Below are positions 45,155-54,927 of a DNA stretch of 64,000 nucleotides, piece by piece (within the stretch, counting starts at the first letter, position 1; each line of letters opens with the position of its first letter). Origin of the DNA: Leptolyngbya sp. SIOISBB (GTDB lineage Bacteria > Cyanobacteriota > Cyanobacteriia > Phormidesmidales > Phormidesmidaceae); the NCBI GenBank assembly GCA_010671905.1, contig JAAHII010000001.1:4836001-4900000 (forward strand), written 5' to 3'. The notes below the pieces were generated by a model. It was not told the origin of the DNA. It worked only from the letters and a program-made list of their open reading frames with translations, and ran no database searches. The position numbers and the translations under genes were made by a program.

Positions 45155-48094
45155 TTGTTGCCTAGCCAAACCCCAAGCACCCTATCCCCTGATAGCCAGT
45201 CCGCTAAAACCGCTCCCCCGACGCCCTCTGCTGTCTCTCCGTCTGCACCGTCGGTTACTGCGATGAGCGAGTTTGTCGCCCGCCATATTGGGCCGCGGCC
45301 AGCAGACATGCAGGCCATGTTGGCAGCTTTAGGGTACGACTCTTTGGATGATCTCATGGCCGCTACTGTGCCTGCCGGTATTCGGTTGGCTCAAGCTTTG
45401 AACTTAGAGGCTGGCCTTTCGGAACCGGCGGCCTTGGCAAAGTTGCGGGCGATCGCTGAGCAAAATCAAGTTTGGCGATCGTATCTGGGTTTGGGATACG
45501 CCAACACCATCACCCCCCCAGTCATTCAGCGTAACGTCCTCGAAAATCCTGGTTGGTACACCCAATATACCCCCTATCAGCCCGAAATTTCTCAAGGTCG
45601 TCTAGAAGCCTTGCTGAATTACCAGACGATGGTAACGGATTTGACCGGGCTAGAAATTGCCAACGCATCGCTGTTGGATGAAGGGACCGCAGCAGCTGAA
45701 GCGATGACCCTGAGCTTCAACGTCCGGAAGAAAAAGGCTGTGAAAACCTTTTGGGTATCGGCGGACTGCCATCCTCAGACGCTTGCTGTGGTGCAAACGC
45801 GGGCTTTGCCCTTAGGCATTGAAGTCCAGGTTGGTGACCATCGCGATTTTGATGGGTCGACCCCAATTTTTGGTGCTTTGGTGTCATATCCAGCCACGGA
45901 TGGCGCGGTTTACGATTACAGCGACTTCATTCAGCGAGTTCATGAACAACGGGCGTTGGTCACTTTTGTGGCCGATTTGCTGAGTCTGACGCTGCTCAAG
46001 TCGCCTGGGGAAATGGGAGCGGATATCGCCGTTGGGAATACCCAGCGATTGGGCGTGCCATTGGGCTTTGGCGGCCCTCACGCGGCTTACTTTGCCACGC
46101 TCAATCAGTACGCGCGCAAATTACCGGGTCGCTTGGTGGGCGTATCGAAGGATCAGTACGACAAACCAGCGTTACGCCTGGCCTTGCAAACGCGGGAGCA
46201 GCATATCCGTCGAGATGCTGCAACTAGCAACATCTGTACGGCACAGGTACTACTTGCTGTCATCGCTGGGATGTATGCGGTTTATCACGGGCCGCAGGGT
46301 TTACAGGCGATCGCTACCCGCATTCATCAGCACACAGTAAAGCTGGCCACGGCCCTACAGCAGGCTGGTTTTGAGCTCGGCACTGCGCCTTACTTCGATA
46401 CATTGCGGGTGACGGTGGGCGATCAACAGGCCGCTATTCTGGCAAGAGCGGCGCTCAAGCACATCAACCTGCGGCGCTTGGATGCGGCAACTCTGGTGGT
46501 CGCCCTTGACGAGACCACCCATGCAGACGATGTGCGCGACTTGATCGAAATTTTCACTGAACAAACGACGCTGCCACCCCAGTCCGCCTCCCCCCTGCAA
46601 AATCAGGCGCTACAGCGCACCAGTGAGTTTCTGACCCATCCCGTTTTCAATACCTATCATTCTGAGACGGAGATGTTGCGCTACATGCATCGGCTACAGT
46701 CCCGTGATTTGTCGCTGACCACGGCGATGATTCCCCTTGGCTCATGCACCATGAAGCTCAACGCCACGGCAGAAATGTTACCGGTCACCTGGCCAGAATT
46801 TGGGCAAATCCATCCCTTTGCTCCCCGAGAACAGATTGATGGTTATCGTCAACTCTTCCAAGAGTTAGAAGCCTGGCTGTGTGAGATCACCGGGTTTGCT
46901 GGAGTTTCCTTACAGCCCAATGCGGGTGCCCAAGGGGAGTACACCGGCTTACTGGTGATCCGTGAATATCATCGGCAACGAGGTGAGGGCGATCGCACCG
47001 TTTGCCTGATTCCGGAATCTGCCCACGGCACCAATCCGGCTAGCGCCGTTATGGCTGGCATGAAAGTCGTCAGTGTGAAATGTGATGACCAAGGCAACGT
47101 CGATATTCATGACCTGCGGACGAAGGCTGAAAAGCATAGCGCTCAACTATCGGCCCTGATGGTCACCTATCCTTCCACCCACGGGGTGTTTGAAGAGGGG
47201 ATCCGCGAGATTTGCGATATTGTGCATGCTCACGGCGGTCAGGTTTACATGGATGGTGCAAACATGAATGCCCAGGTAGGTCTCTGTCGTCCTGCCGACT
47301 TTGGCGCCGATGTCTGCCACTTAAATCTGCACAAAACTTTCTGTATTCCCCATGGTGGCGGTGGCCCAGGTGTCGGCCCGATCGGGGTACAGGTACATTT
47401 AGTGCCCTACTTGCCGGGACATAGCCTGGTGGAGAACGTCGGTGGTCAGCAGGCGATTGGTGCAGTCACTTCTGCGCCCTGGGGAAGCGCCAGCATCCTC
47501 CCGATTTCTTGGATGTACATTGTCATGATGGGGGCAGGGGGCCTGAAGCGAGCTACCGAAGTGGCGATCCTCAACGCGAATTACATAGCGAAACGGCTGG
47601 AAGGTCATTACGACATCCTTTACACAGGCAAGCATGGTCTGATTGCCCACGAGTGCATCATTGATCTCCGCCCTTTCCGCAAGTCAGCGGAAGTCACGGT
47701 AGAAGATGTGGCTAAGCGTTTGATTGACTACGGTTTTCATCCGCCGACGATGTCTTGGCCGGTGGCCGGTACGCTCATGATCGAGCCCACTGAGAGCGAG
47801 GCCAAAGCAGAGCTCGATCGCTTCTGTGAGGCCATGATTGCGATCCGTGAGGAAATTGAGGCGATCGCGACGGGGCAAATTGATGCGGATAACAACCCGT
47901 TGAAGTTAGCTCCCCATACGGCAGCGGATCTCGTGTCCGACTGGCAGCGTCCCTATGATCGCCGTCAGGCAATTTTTCCGACCCAGTGGACTCAGGACAA
48001 CAAATTTTGGCCAGTGGTGAATCGGATCGACCAAGCGTATGGCGATCGCAACCTGATGTGTGCCTGTCTACCCATGGACGCCTACCGCGAATAA
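45155..48094 (+). CDS. gcvP: Glycine dehydrogenase (decarboxylating), P-protein
   Basis: 979 aa as annotated. The PLP-dependent first enzyme of glycine cleavage, central to photorespiration in cyanobacteria. Both halves of the fused form are present: [47 protein letters not shown] in the first; [15 protein letters not shown] and the Schiff-base lysine in [20 protein letters not shown] in the second. The start is uncertain: the frame opens at ATG 45071 with unlikely residues, TTG 45155 has AGGAG ten bases before and gives the usual length, and ATG 45263 is the minimal choice. An intrinsic terminator follows. Confidence 0.95.
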   Translation: MLPSQTPSTLSPDSQSAKTAPPTPSAVSPSAPSVTAMSEFVARHIGPRPADMQAMLAALGYDSLDDLMAATVPAGIRLAQALNLEAGLSEPAALAKLRAIAEQNQVWRSYLGLGYANTITPPVIQRNVLENPGWYTQYTPYQPEISQGRLEALLNYQTMVTDLTGLEIANASLLDEGTAAAEAMTLSFNVRKKKAVKTFWVSADCHPQTLAVVQTRALPLGIEVQVGDHRDFDGSTPIFGALVSYPATDGAVYDYSDFIQRVHEQRALVTFVADLLSLTLLKSPGEMGADIAVGNTQRLGVPLGFGGPHAAYFATLNQYARKLPGRLVGVSKDQYDKPALRLALQTREQHIRRDAATSNICTAQVLLAVIAGMYAVYHGPQGLQAIATRIHQHTVKLATALQQAGFELGTAPYFDTLRVTVGDQQAAILARAALKHINLRRLDAATLVVALDETTHADDVRDLIEIFTEQTTLPPQSASPLQNQALQRTSEFLTHPVFNTYHSETEMLRYMHRLQSRDLSLTTAMIPLGSCTMKLNATAEMLPVTWPEFGQIHPFAPREQIDGYRQLFQELEAWLCEITGFAGVSLQPNAGAQGEYTGLLVIREYHRQRGEGDRTVCLIPESAHGTNPASAVMAGMKVVSVKCDDQGNVDIHDLRTKAEKHSAQLSALMVTYPSTHGVFEEGIREICDIVHAHGGQVYMDGANMNAQVGLCRPADFGADVCHLNLHKTFCIPHGGGGPGVGPIGVQVHLVPYLPGHSLVENVGGQQAIGAVTSAPWGSASILPISWMYIVMMGAGGLKRATEVAILNANYIAKRLEGHYDILYTGKHGLIAHECIIDLRPFRKSAEVTVEDVAKRLIDYGFHPPTMSWPVAGTLMIEPTESEAKAELDRFCEAMIAIREEIEAIATGQIDADNNPLKLAPHTAADLVSDWQRPYDRRQAIFPTQWTQDNKFWPVVNRIDQAYGDRNLMCACLPMDAYRE

Positions 48095-48227
48095 CCCAGT
48101 GAGCTCGCAATTCCTGTGGAGTTGTGCCGAGTTTGACTAACTTTGTGTGAAGCTACGGCAAAACCGGGGAACAGCTGCTTTTAAGTGAATGGCTCAGTGA
48201 TGATTAGCTCAAATCGCATGGGGATTA

Positions 48228-48259
48228 GGGACTGTGATGAATTGCAGTCCCTTTTGTTT
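48228..48259 (+). terminator. Intrinsic terminator of gcvP
   Basis: AGGGACTG (48227-48234) pairs with CAGTCCCT (48245-48252), followed by a T-rich stretch TTTTGTTT. It is about 130 bp beyond the gcvP stop. Confidence 0.75.
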
Positions 48260-48709
48260 GCGTTAGAAAAAGTCCGCAATTTCATGGTTAATGATCGACC
48301 TTTATCTTACCAACATCAGCGTTTCTTAGAAATTACTGACAACACAACAAAGAATCTTCCGAGAGATTGAGTATGAACTTAAGCTGACGATACTCATAGC
48401 AGTATTTTGGGGGGCGATCGCTGGAGAATTTAGCTGTTGGCCGTGACTACATTTTCGTGATTTTGTCTGGGCTTCTTATTCCCAGCGGCGATTGCAGTTA
48501 CTCATCGAAATAGATTGCCCCAATAGATAGTGTGCGATAGCGGAGAAGACCTAGCTTTTACGGGATTTTTAAAGCAATCAAGTGTAAGTACCCAAGGGTT
48601 TTTGGGGGATGCGTCCTACAGTAAAGAAAGCTAAGGGCATAAGGCCGTGAAGTCCTGAAACTTCCTTGCCTATGCTGTAGAGGCTTGCTGAGACAGGACC
48701 GCGATCGCT

Positions 48710-49012
48710 ATGAAATTGAGCTCATCTTATCCGCCCCAACTTAATGACACCAATACCAACTTATTGGATAAAGCTAAGCAGTCTACATCTGATCGGCGGC
48801 CTAATAGTCGAGATTTTATAGAGCGGGATATTCGTCAGTTTGATGGTTCTGAAATGGTTCGTCAGCCTGCTTTTAGTGCCGAAATGCAGTTACTCAAAGA
48901 ATTGATTGAAGCTGGTCGAATGACTGCGGAGCAACAGGTCGTGGTTATGCATGACCAAGTCACTACTGGCATGACAATTGCTGAAATTCTGATTGCTCGT
49001 GGTTGGTTGTAG
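48710..49012 (+). CDS. Small conserved-type protein with GspE-N/MshEN-like C-terminus
   Basis: 100 aa. The first half is polar and disordered. The second half, FSAEMQLLKELIEAGRMTAE then TTGMTIAEILIARGWL, resembles the small helical MshEN/GspE-N repeat (tGxxxgEILvarGwl). This also relates it distantly to the DUF2949 protein at 13.1 kb. It might be a c-di-GMP-binding or protein-docking fold, but length and lack of partners prevent a firm call. A strong terminator follows immediately. Confidence 0.6.
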   Translation: MKLSSSYPPQLNDTNTNLLDKAKQSTSDRRPNSRDFIERDIRQFDGSEMVRQPAFSAEMQLLKELIEAGRMTAEQQVVVMHDQVTTGMTIAEILIARGWL

Positions 49013-49050
49013 CATTGCCCAGCAAAAGCGATAAAGCGTGAGTGAGTATA

Positions 49051-49084
49051 TCCTCTATTTGTTCTGCAAATAGAGGATTTTTTT
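49051..49084 (+). terminator. Strong intrinsic terminator
   Basis: TCCTCTATTTG (49051-49061) pairs perfectly with CAAATAGAGGA (49067-49077) over a 5-nt loop, then seven T. It ends the 48710-49012 message and touches the end of the convergent gene. Confidence 0.92.
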
Positions 49085-49607
49085 ACCAAGGTCGAGGGTA
49101 ATGATATCGCGACTGGTAGGGAGATAACCCGTCATCTTGGCTATTGAGCGCATAGCTTTCTCCTAACCAGTTTGGCAGATGGATCACGACTTCCGGCTGC
49201 CCATCTTCATCGATATCCATGACTTCATAAGACCCAGGGTGCTCGTTCATATAAAGATCATAGTTAAAGCGGGACATGAGTTTCCCCTGTGTCTGCCCAT
49301 TGACCAGGACTTCAATGGCAGCAGCGCCATCATCCCCGTCATCGACGGCATATACGCGCAAATCGACAACTCTTTCTCCTAAGTTAAGGGAGTGGGTTGT
49401 CATCTCTCCCAAGTCAAAATACAGCGGTTTGCCGCGATAAGTGAGCGTGTCAGCCCCCCACCCGGAAAATAGCCACAACGCTAGAACGATATAGCCCGCG
49501 CACAGCAGAACCCCAGTCAAGAGAGTCCCGGCGATCGCACTCAATAGTAAAAGTTGCCACCGAGGTCGGCGTGTTTTTGAGGGGGTAGGGGTACTGCGAT
49601 GAGGCAT
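49083..49607 (-). CDS. Membrane-anchored hypothetical protein with EF-hand/FG-GAP-like repeat
   Basis: 174 aa. A basic N-terminus and one long hydrophobic segment (residues about 17-49, LLLLSAIAGTLLTGVLLCAG) anchor a periplasmic domain. Two acidic loops, VYAVDDGDDGAAAIEVLVNG and YEVMDIDEDGQPEVVIHLP, resemble Ca-binding VCBS/FG-GAP units. Function unknown. Its stop lies inside the T tract of the convergent terminator. Confidence 0.7.
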   Translation of the reverse strand: MPHRSTPTPSKTRRPRWQLLLLSAIAGTLLTGVLLCAGYIVLALWLFSGWGADTLTYRGKPLYFDLGEMTTHSLNLGERVVDLRVYAVDDGDDGAAAIEVLVNGQTQGKLMSRFNYDLYMNEHPGSYEVMDIDEDGQPEVVIHLPNWLGESYALNSQDDGLSPYQSRYHYPRPW

Positions 49608-49782
49608 CTTGAGGACGTTGACGGACCGTTTTAACCCGGTTGCGGATTGACTCAGGGCCGTCGGGAGCGGATAGGTATGGTGTTAGCAGTATGCCCAACG
49701 GGTAGTGGTTAATCGTGCGCATGGTAGAGGCCATGAAATTGGTTGTCTCTTAATATTGCTGCGGTTTAATAGAACGACAGAC

Positions 49783-50700
49783 ATGAGGATTGACAATATG
49801 GATCTGGCGCAGCTCAATCGAGATCACGGCCTTACTGGGCAAGTCAATTTTGTCGAGGGGAAAGGGGGATTTCCTTATATTGAAGTGGTCAACGATCAGG
49901 CAACCGCGTTGATCTCGGTATATGGCGGACAAGTGTTGGCATTTAAGCCTCAGCCAGCGACCCATGACCTCCTGTTTGTCAGCGAGGCTGCCTATTATCA
50001 GCCCGGTAAAGCCATTAAAGGGGGAGTACCCGTTTGTTGGCCTTGGTTTGGTCCCGACCCCGCTGGACAGGGTCGCCCCAGTCATGGTTTTGTGCGCAAC
50101 CGTCTGTGGGCAGTTCAAGGTACTCAGGCATTGTCGAATGGCGCGACGCAAGTCACGTTAGGGTTGAGCGACACTGATGAGACGCGTGCTTTCTGGCCCT
50201 ACAGTTTTGCCCTGGCGATTGAAATTACCGTGGGTAAGACGTTAGATCTGGCTCTGGTGACCCAAAACCTGAGCGATCGCCCGTTTGATATCACCCAAGC
50301 GCTGCACACTTATTTCACCGTCGGCGACATCTCCCAAACAGCCGTTTTGGGACTCGGTGACACGACTTACATTGATAAGGTGGATAGCCAACAGGTAAAG
50401 CCACAAGTAGGGCCAATTGCGATTACTGAAGAAGTAGATCGCATTTATCAGGATGTTCCGAGTGAGTTGATGATTGACGACAGAGCCCTGAACCGTCAGA
50501 TTCGCATTACCTCAACCGGCAATCAAACGGCGGTCGTGTGGAATCCCTGGGTGGAGATTTCGGCAAAATCGGGAGATTTGACGGACGATGCCTACCAAAA
50601 GTTTGTCTGTGTCGAAACCACCAACGCAGCTGACGATATCGTCACAGTACCAGCCCAAGGAGAATATCGTTTGGCTGTGACCTATGAGATTGGGGCTTAG
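49783..50700 (+). CDS. D-hexose-6-phosphate mutarotase (aldose 1-epimerase family)
   Basis: 305 aa from ATG 49783 (ATG 49798 also possible; the open frame further upstream is not family-like). YeaD-type galactose-mutarotase fold: ISVYGGQVLAFKPQ, GVPVCWPWFGPDP, GRPSHGFVRNRLWAV with the catalytic histidine, ALHTYFTVGDI with the second histidine, and VVWNPW with KFVCVETTNA at the end containing the catalytic glutamate. It interconverts alpha and beta glucose-6-phosphate. Convergent with the cupin gene. Confidence 0.92.
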   Translation: MRIDNMDLAQLNRDHGLTGQVNFVEGKGGFPYIEVVNDQATALISVYGGQVLAFKPQPATHDLLFVSEAAYYQPGKAIKGGVPVCWPWFGPDPAGQGRPSHGFVRNRLWAVQGTQALSNGATQVTLGLSDTDETRAFWPYSFALAIEITVGKTLDLALVTQNLSDRPFDITQALHTYFTVGDISQTAVLGLGDTTYIDKVDSQQVKPQVGPIAITEEVDRIYQDVPSELMIDDRALNRQIRITSTGNQTAVVWNPWVEISAKSGDLTDDAYQKFVCVETTNAADDIVTVPAQGEYRLAVTYEIGA

Positions 50701-50724
50701 AGAGCAGCAGGTTTGAGGAGCGAC

Positions 50725-51192
50725 TCACATGGGTTCGTAGGTGCGACGATCGCCCAGACGATACATGCGGGTGCCCTGGTGAGGATACTCCACCACGTCG
50801 TAGTCTAGGTCGTAACCGCCCATTAGATACACCAAATCTTCCTCAAAAGGATTGTGCATATCGTGGGCAGGGCTATCGGATCGAAAGCCCATGAAATCTC
50901 CTGTTTGGACCTCAAACGGTTCGTCGTCAATGGTGGCGATGCCGCGTCCCGAGAGAATGTAGAGAAATTCTTCTTCGCCCCGGTGTCGATGATATTCCGT
51001 GGAGTGGTGTCCCGGCTGTACCCGCACTACATAGACGCCTAGATGTAAACACCCTGTCGTTCCGGCCAGCGATCGCGTGTGGCGCACGGCCTTGTCATTG
51101 AGAGGGTGAACAAAGGCGTGTTCTGGCAGGGCGGCGATCGCTGCTGCCTTAATCAGAGGATGGGGGTGGGGTTGATCGTGGGTGTCAGTCAT
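50725..51192 (-). CDS. Cupin-domain protein
   Basis: 155 aa, one small beta-barrel. Cupin motif 1 is HSTEYHRHRGEEEFLYILSG (metal ligands H, H, E) and motif 2 FMGFRSDSPAHDMHNP (last ligand H). The tail EYPHQGTRMYRLGDRRTYEP is conserved in a group of uncharacterised cyanobacterial cupins. Enzyme or binding protein not decidable. Its stop is 24 bp from that of the mutarotase. Confidence 0.88.
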   Translation of the reverse strand: MTDTHDQPHPHPLIKAAAIAALPEHAFVHPLNDKAVRHTRSLAGTTGCLHLGVYVVRVQPGHHSTEYHRHRGEEEFLYILSGRGIATIDDEPFEVQTGDFMGFRSDSPAHDMHNPFEEDLVYLMGGYDLDYDVVEYPHQGTRMYRLGDRRTYEPM

Positions 51193-51244
51193 ATCGCAAA
51201 TCGGTTAATCACGTCATCAGTGAAAGATGTGCTCGCATCAGTCA

Positions 51245-51700
51245 TCAGTTCTTGGCGTCCGTTATCGGGGACGGTAAGGCCTGACGCGAGCGATCACCTA
51301 GATGGAAACAGTAGGTGACATTGCCTTGCTCGTCGACATCAAAGGTGGCATCGAATTCAAGACTGCGATCGTCCAGATACGCTTTGGCGATATCACCGTC
51401 CATTTGCGCCGCCATGGCTAACTGCAGCGGTGTGACCTTACCCTGTCTGGTTTGTACGAGATGAAAGAAAATAGACCGCAGGCGTTGAGCCGCTTGCTGA
51501 CGACGCTGGCGCTGTTGAGCCCACAGTAGCCAACTGCCGCTGGCGGTGGCCGGTAAACCCAAAAGAATGCCAGCGGTGACGGTTTCTCGCTTTTCAAGAA
51601 CGCTGGGATCGCGGTTGAGACCCATTTCTACTGCTCTGCCCAGACACCAAAATCCCAGCAAGAGTAGTAACCCAGCGCTGATTGATTTCACCTTATTCAT
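51245..51700 (-). CDS. Hypothetical membrane protein, 151 aa
   Basis: Two hydrophobic stretches (about 8-24 and 42-60) followed by a basic linker (QQRQRRQQAAQRLR) and a cytoplasmic winged-helix-like part, VTPLQLAMAAQMDGDIAKAY, then an acidic loop FDATFDVDEQGNVTYCFHLG. A similar arrangement is seen in uncharacterised cyanobacterial proteins. Start ATG 51700. It borders the IS110 remnant, 166 bp from its end. Confidence 0.7.
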   Translation of the reverse strand: MNKVKSISAGLLLLLGFWCLGRAVEMGLNRDPSVLEKRETVTAGILLGLPATASGSWLLWAQQRQRRQQAAQRLRSIFFHLVQTRQGKVTPLQLAMAAQMDGDIAKAYLDDRSLEFDATFDVDEQGNVTYCFHLGDRSRQALPSPITDAKN

Positions 51701-51866
51701 AGGACTATTAGCCGTGAGCCATCAGAAGTAAGCCTGTACCTAGGCTGCTGCGCCAACGGTAGATCAGGTTCTCAACTATGACACATCTAGTTTCTCGGTC
51801 TTGCGGCCAGCACGATGGGCTCAACAATTAAGCGTATGAACTAGATACTGTGTTGATTTTGGCGTG

Positions 51867-52849
51867 TCAAGAACTGCGTGGCAGGAGTTTGCCTGGGTCA
51901 AAGGGTTTTCCCGACTTGAGGATGCCATAGATGACGCGCATGAGCTTGTGCATCAAAGCACCAATGACCTGCATCTTGGCCTTGCCAGCGGCTAAGAGCC
52001 GTTCGCCAAAAGCGCGGGCTTGGGGACACCGCCGCCACCAGGTCAGCGCCGGAAGAGTAAAGCGCCTTGCGCAGTCGTCGATTGCCGATTTTGCACAGCC
52101 GGGTTTTTGCCCTGCACGGAGGTGCCGGAGGTGTGTTCTTGCGGGGTTAGCCCCGCAAAGGCCGCCAGTTGACGCGCCGAGGTGAAGTGCTCAATCGACC
52201 CGATTTCTGCTAACACCCGTGCGGCCGTGCTCTCCCCGACCCCCACGATGCTGGTGAGCAATGCCTGCTGGGACTGGAGTGACTCATGGGCCTGAATATG
52301 CTCGCGCAAGCGCTTTTTACCGTTTCCACCTGCCCCTGCAGAAACTGGATATGGGCGACGATATCGGCTTCGAAGTCTTGGGGAGTGACTTGGAGACGAT
52401 TCTTCTCTTCGGTCAGCATGTGCTCTAAGGCATCGAGGCGACGAGTATAGCCTTGTAACTGACTCACCTCAACTGCCGATGGTTGCCAAGGCGCGGGCTT
52501 CAGGTCACGGCAGAACTGAGCAATTAATTTGGCATCGGCGCGATCACTCTTGGTGCGAGAGAGTTGGCTTTTACTGTAGCCTTTCACCCGCAACGGATTC
52601 ACGATACTCACCTGATGTCCCTGTTGATGCAGGTAGAGGGCGAGGGCATGACCGTAGATGCTGGTCGCTTCTAAGCAGGCGTGAACCGGTCCCACGCCTG
52701 GCTGGTCTAGCCATTGGCTCAGCTGCCGAAAGCCTTCAGTATCGTTGGAGAAGTGCTCATATTTTTGAACGTTTGGCGCTTTTCAGCAGGGCCACGTGAA
52801 AATCCGTTTTGCTGATATCAATGCCGAGGGGCAGCAACGCTTCACTCAT
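51867..52849 (-). pseudogene. IS110-family transposase, frameshifted four times
   Basis: Minus strand from ATG 52849 to TGA 51867. The pieces together give a typical DEDD transposase: LPLGIDISKTDFHVAL (D), HACLEATSIYGHALALYLHQ (E), SRTKSDRADAKLIAQFCRDL (two D), then the C-terminal Transposase_20 part LLTSIVGVGESTAARVLAEI, FAGLTPQEHTSGTSV and YFPAL-like LPALTWWRRCPQARAF. Breaks: T5 runs (plus strand) at 52762-52766, 52314-52318 and 52104-52108, and an extra base near 52055. Net +2 over 983 bp gives exactly 327 codons when corrected. All four catalytic acids survive in the reconstructed protein. Confidence 0.88.
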
Positions 52850-53356
52850 CAGGTTAAGGCTCCGGAACGATTAGAACACATCGTCACTCAGCGCTATCCT
52901 TGTGAATCCTGGGTCCGTCTTACGAGAAGACGCCCTCTCATACTGTCCAGTCTGCTGACACGATGGGGATGGGCAGGCAGTCTGGAAGGCTCTCTATCTA
53001 GCTCGCAAACTCACTTAGGCTTGAGGGCCTGTCCAGAGTCACTTCCCAAACCATTATTGCTTGCCCCTCCCACATACAAGGGTCTGTCATCCGGTCGCGG
53101 TCAAATCCTTTCAGCAAAAGAACGACAGCCCCTTGCCTATGGAATGAATGCGGGCGCGGAAATGCTTTGCCCCAAAGGCTTCTGGGATTAATTGATGACG
53201 CGCCCTAACTGCTGGCTACTACAAGTTTTTTCTCAAAGGGAGCCGCTGGCACGGGCTGCGCTCAGCCCCCAGCCGGGAGCCTAAGAATTAGCTGGTTTTT
53301 GTCTGCCTATGGCCCGTCATGCGGTTGCGATTGAGTTGCGGACAAGCGCCTTATCT
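52850..53356. other. Non-coding DNA upstream of the IS110 transposase, possible left end
   Basis: About 500 bp without a supported gene. In IS110-group elements the stretch before the transposase holds the bridge RNA that directs insertion, so part of this may be its remnant. One small stem is visible, GTCTT (52917-52921) with AAGAC (52927-52931). Element ends cannot be fixed because these elements lack terminal inverted repeats. Confidence 0.35.
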
Positions 53357-53396
53357 GATTAACTCAGCGGTTAACTGATTAACTCGGCGGTTAACT
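53357..53396. repeat. 20-bp tandem duplication across the DUF58 stop
   Basis: GATTAACTCAGCGGTTAACT (53357-53376) is followed by GATTAACTCGGCGGTTAACT, differing by one base. The stop codon of the DUF58 gene lies in the first-read unit, so the duplication changed or extended its 3' end. Confidence 0.8.
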
Positions 53397-54523
53397 GTTC
53401 AGCCAGCGGGGCCTCGGATTGAATCGTCAGAGCTGGTTGCATCACCGTTGAGCCGTTGCCAGCAGCTTGAGCGTTGGGCCACTGCACCCACAGACTGCCA
53501 GCCGGGAGCATCGGTGGAGTTGTGTCTCCACTGCCTAGCCAAATTAGGGATTGGGCGGGTAATCGTTGGGCTTGCGGTTGCCCTGGCATCACTGCGGCTA
53601 AGGCTGACAAAACGGTGTGCTGGTTTTGCAAGAGGCCCGTGTGGGGTAGCCATAATGCAACTGAGAGCTGATGCCGGAGGCTATAAATATAGAGGCTGGC
53701 AGCGGCTGTGACCGCTGACTCAAAAGCGTCTTGATCCCAACGATCGCGCGTATCCAGGCCGATAATGACTTGATTATCGGCGGTTTGTTCTTCGAGCTCG
53801 CGCACGCGGAGATCGCCGTAGCGGGCACTGGTGCGCCAGTGGATCAACCGAGTGGGATCACCCCAGCGGTAGGGGCGTACCGCCCGTGTGAGTCCCTGGC
53901 TGGCTTGCTGAGCTTGTCGAGATGACTGCCACCGCAGGCCCCTCAGCAATGCCCATTTGGTCAATCAAGGGACAGTGAGTGAGGGGCAAAATTTGAGGAT
54001 AAACGGTGGCGTGGGTAGCCGCCAATCGTGGGCGCTGACACCAAAACAGGCCAAAGGGTGCCGCCGTCCGCAGCATCACCGTATCCCAATGGTAGATGCC
54101 GCGTCGTGTCGGTGTTAGAACGTATTGCCAGAGATGCTGTTGATAGGGGGCAAGCGTCGCGATCGCGGTTTCAGGGGGCGGTCCTAATAAGGTCGGGAGC
54201 TGATCGCGGATTTGCAGCAGCACTTGGGGGCGGGCTGTCGGGTTATCGATCACAATTTCAGCGGCTAGAGTCTCCCCCACGCTGATCGGGCGAATCGCCT
54301 GACGGTGAATTTGCAAGCTGCGTAAGCTACGGGGTGAGGCCCAAATATTGATCAGAGCGATCGCCAACATGACCCCACTCATGGCATAAAGCCAGCCCGC
54401 CATACTGTTGACAGCAGCGCCCAGAAAGGCGATCGCTAATCCGAGTAAGACTCCCCCCGCATAGGCCGGAGCCACCCAATGCGTTTCGAGCCACCTTAAC
54501 AGCCACTGCAATAACCGAGACAT
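53371..54523 (-). pseudogene. DUF58 domain protein, one-base frameshift
   Basis: From ATG 54523: two membrane spans (about 20-60), then a beta-rich segment RRGIYHWDTVMLRTAAPFGL. The frame breaks at four C (plus strand 53939-53942). The next frame starts with GLRWQSSRQAQQASQG and carries the DUF58 signature VRPYRWGDPTRLIHWRTSAR, then RVRELEEQTADNQVIIGLDT. Dropping one base gives 383 codons plus stop. DUF58 proteins, usually beside MoxR ATPases and transglutaminase-like proteins, are of unclear function; no such neighbours are seen here. Confidence 0.85.
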
Positions 54524-54927
54524 GTGCCGTCCTTTGCCAACTTTTTACCAAGATGGCACACCGGTGAGGTCTGAGGACAAACTGCATAGCCGGTAAACCA
54601 AGAGGTAGCAGTAGTGCTCCTCACCAATCGGCGCTCCTTAATCAAGGGAACTAAACCAAACTAATGGGTGAACTAAAAAAGCGCGGTGTCCGTATCTCGG
54701 GGAAGGACGATCACGCTTTTCATCAGACGATCTTGCCGTCAGGGAAAACTCGTTGAGTTGTAGGCTTTCTAGCCTGCCCCCACCAACCCGTTTGCGGAGC
54801 CTCAACTGACGACCGTTCAAGAACGGCCAGGATGGCCATCAAACCCGCCCATCATCAGCTTGAGTACAAGCTCCCACGGATAATTGCGTCCACTCCCTTA
54901 GCAATCAGGGCCGGAGCATCCCTCAAT
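54524..54927. other. Spacer with a small hairpin
   Basis: AGGCT-TTCT-AGCCT forms a short stem near 54761-54774. A 60-codon ORF on the minus strand (54638-54820) covers it but shows no family features. Otherwise nothing recognised. Confidence 0.35.

Noticed and set aside
48185-48370. 61-codon ORF after gcvP
   Set aside because: It runs through an intrinsic terminator (48228-48259) and has no ribosome site.
52796-53191. 131-codon plus-strand ORF next to the IS110 remnant
   Set aside because: It starts antisense to the transposase N-terminus and has no protein-like pattern.
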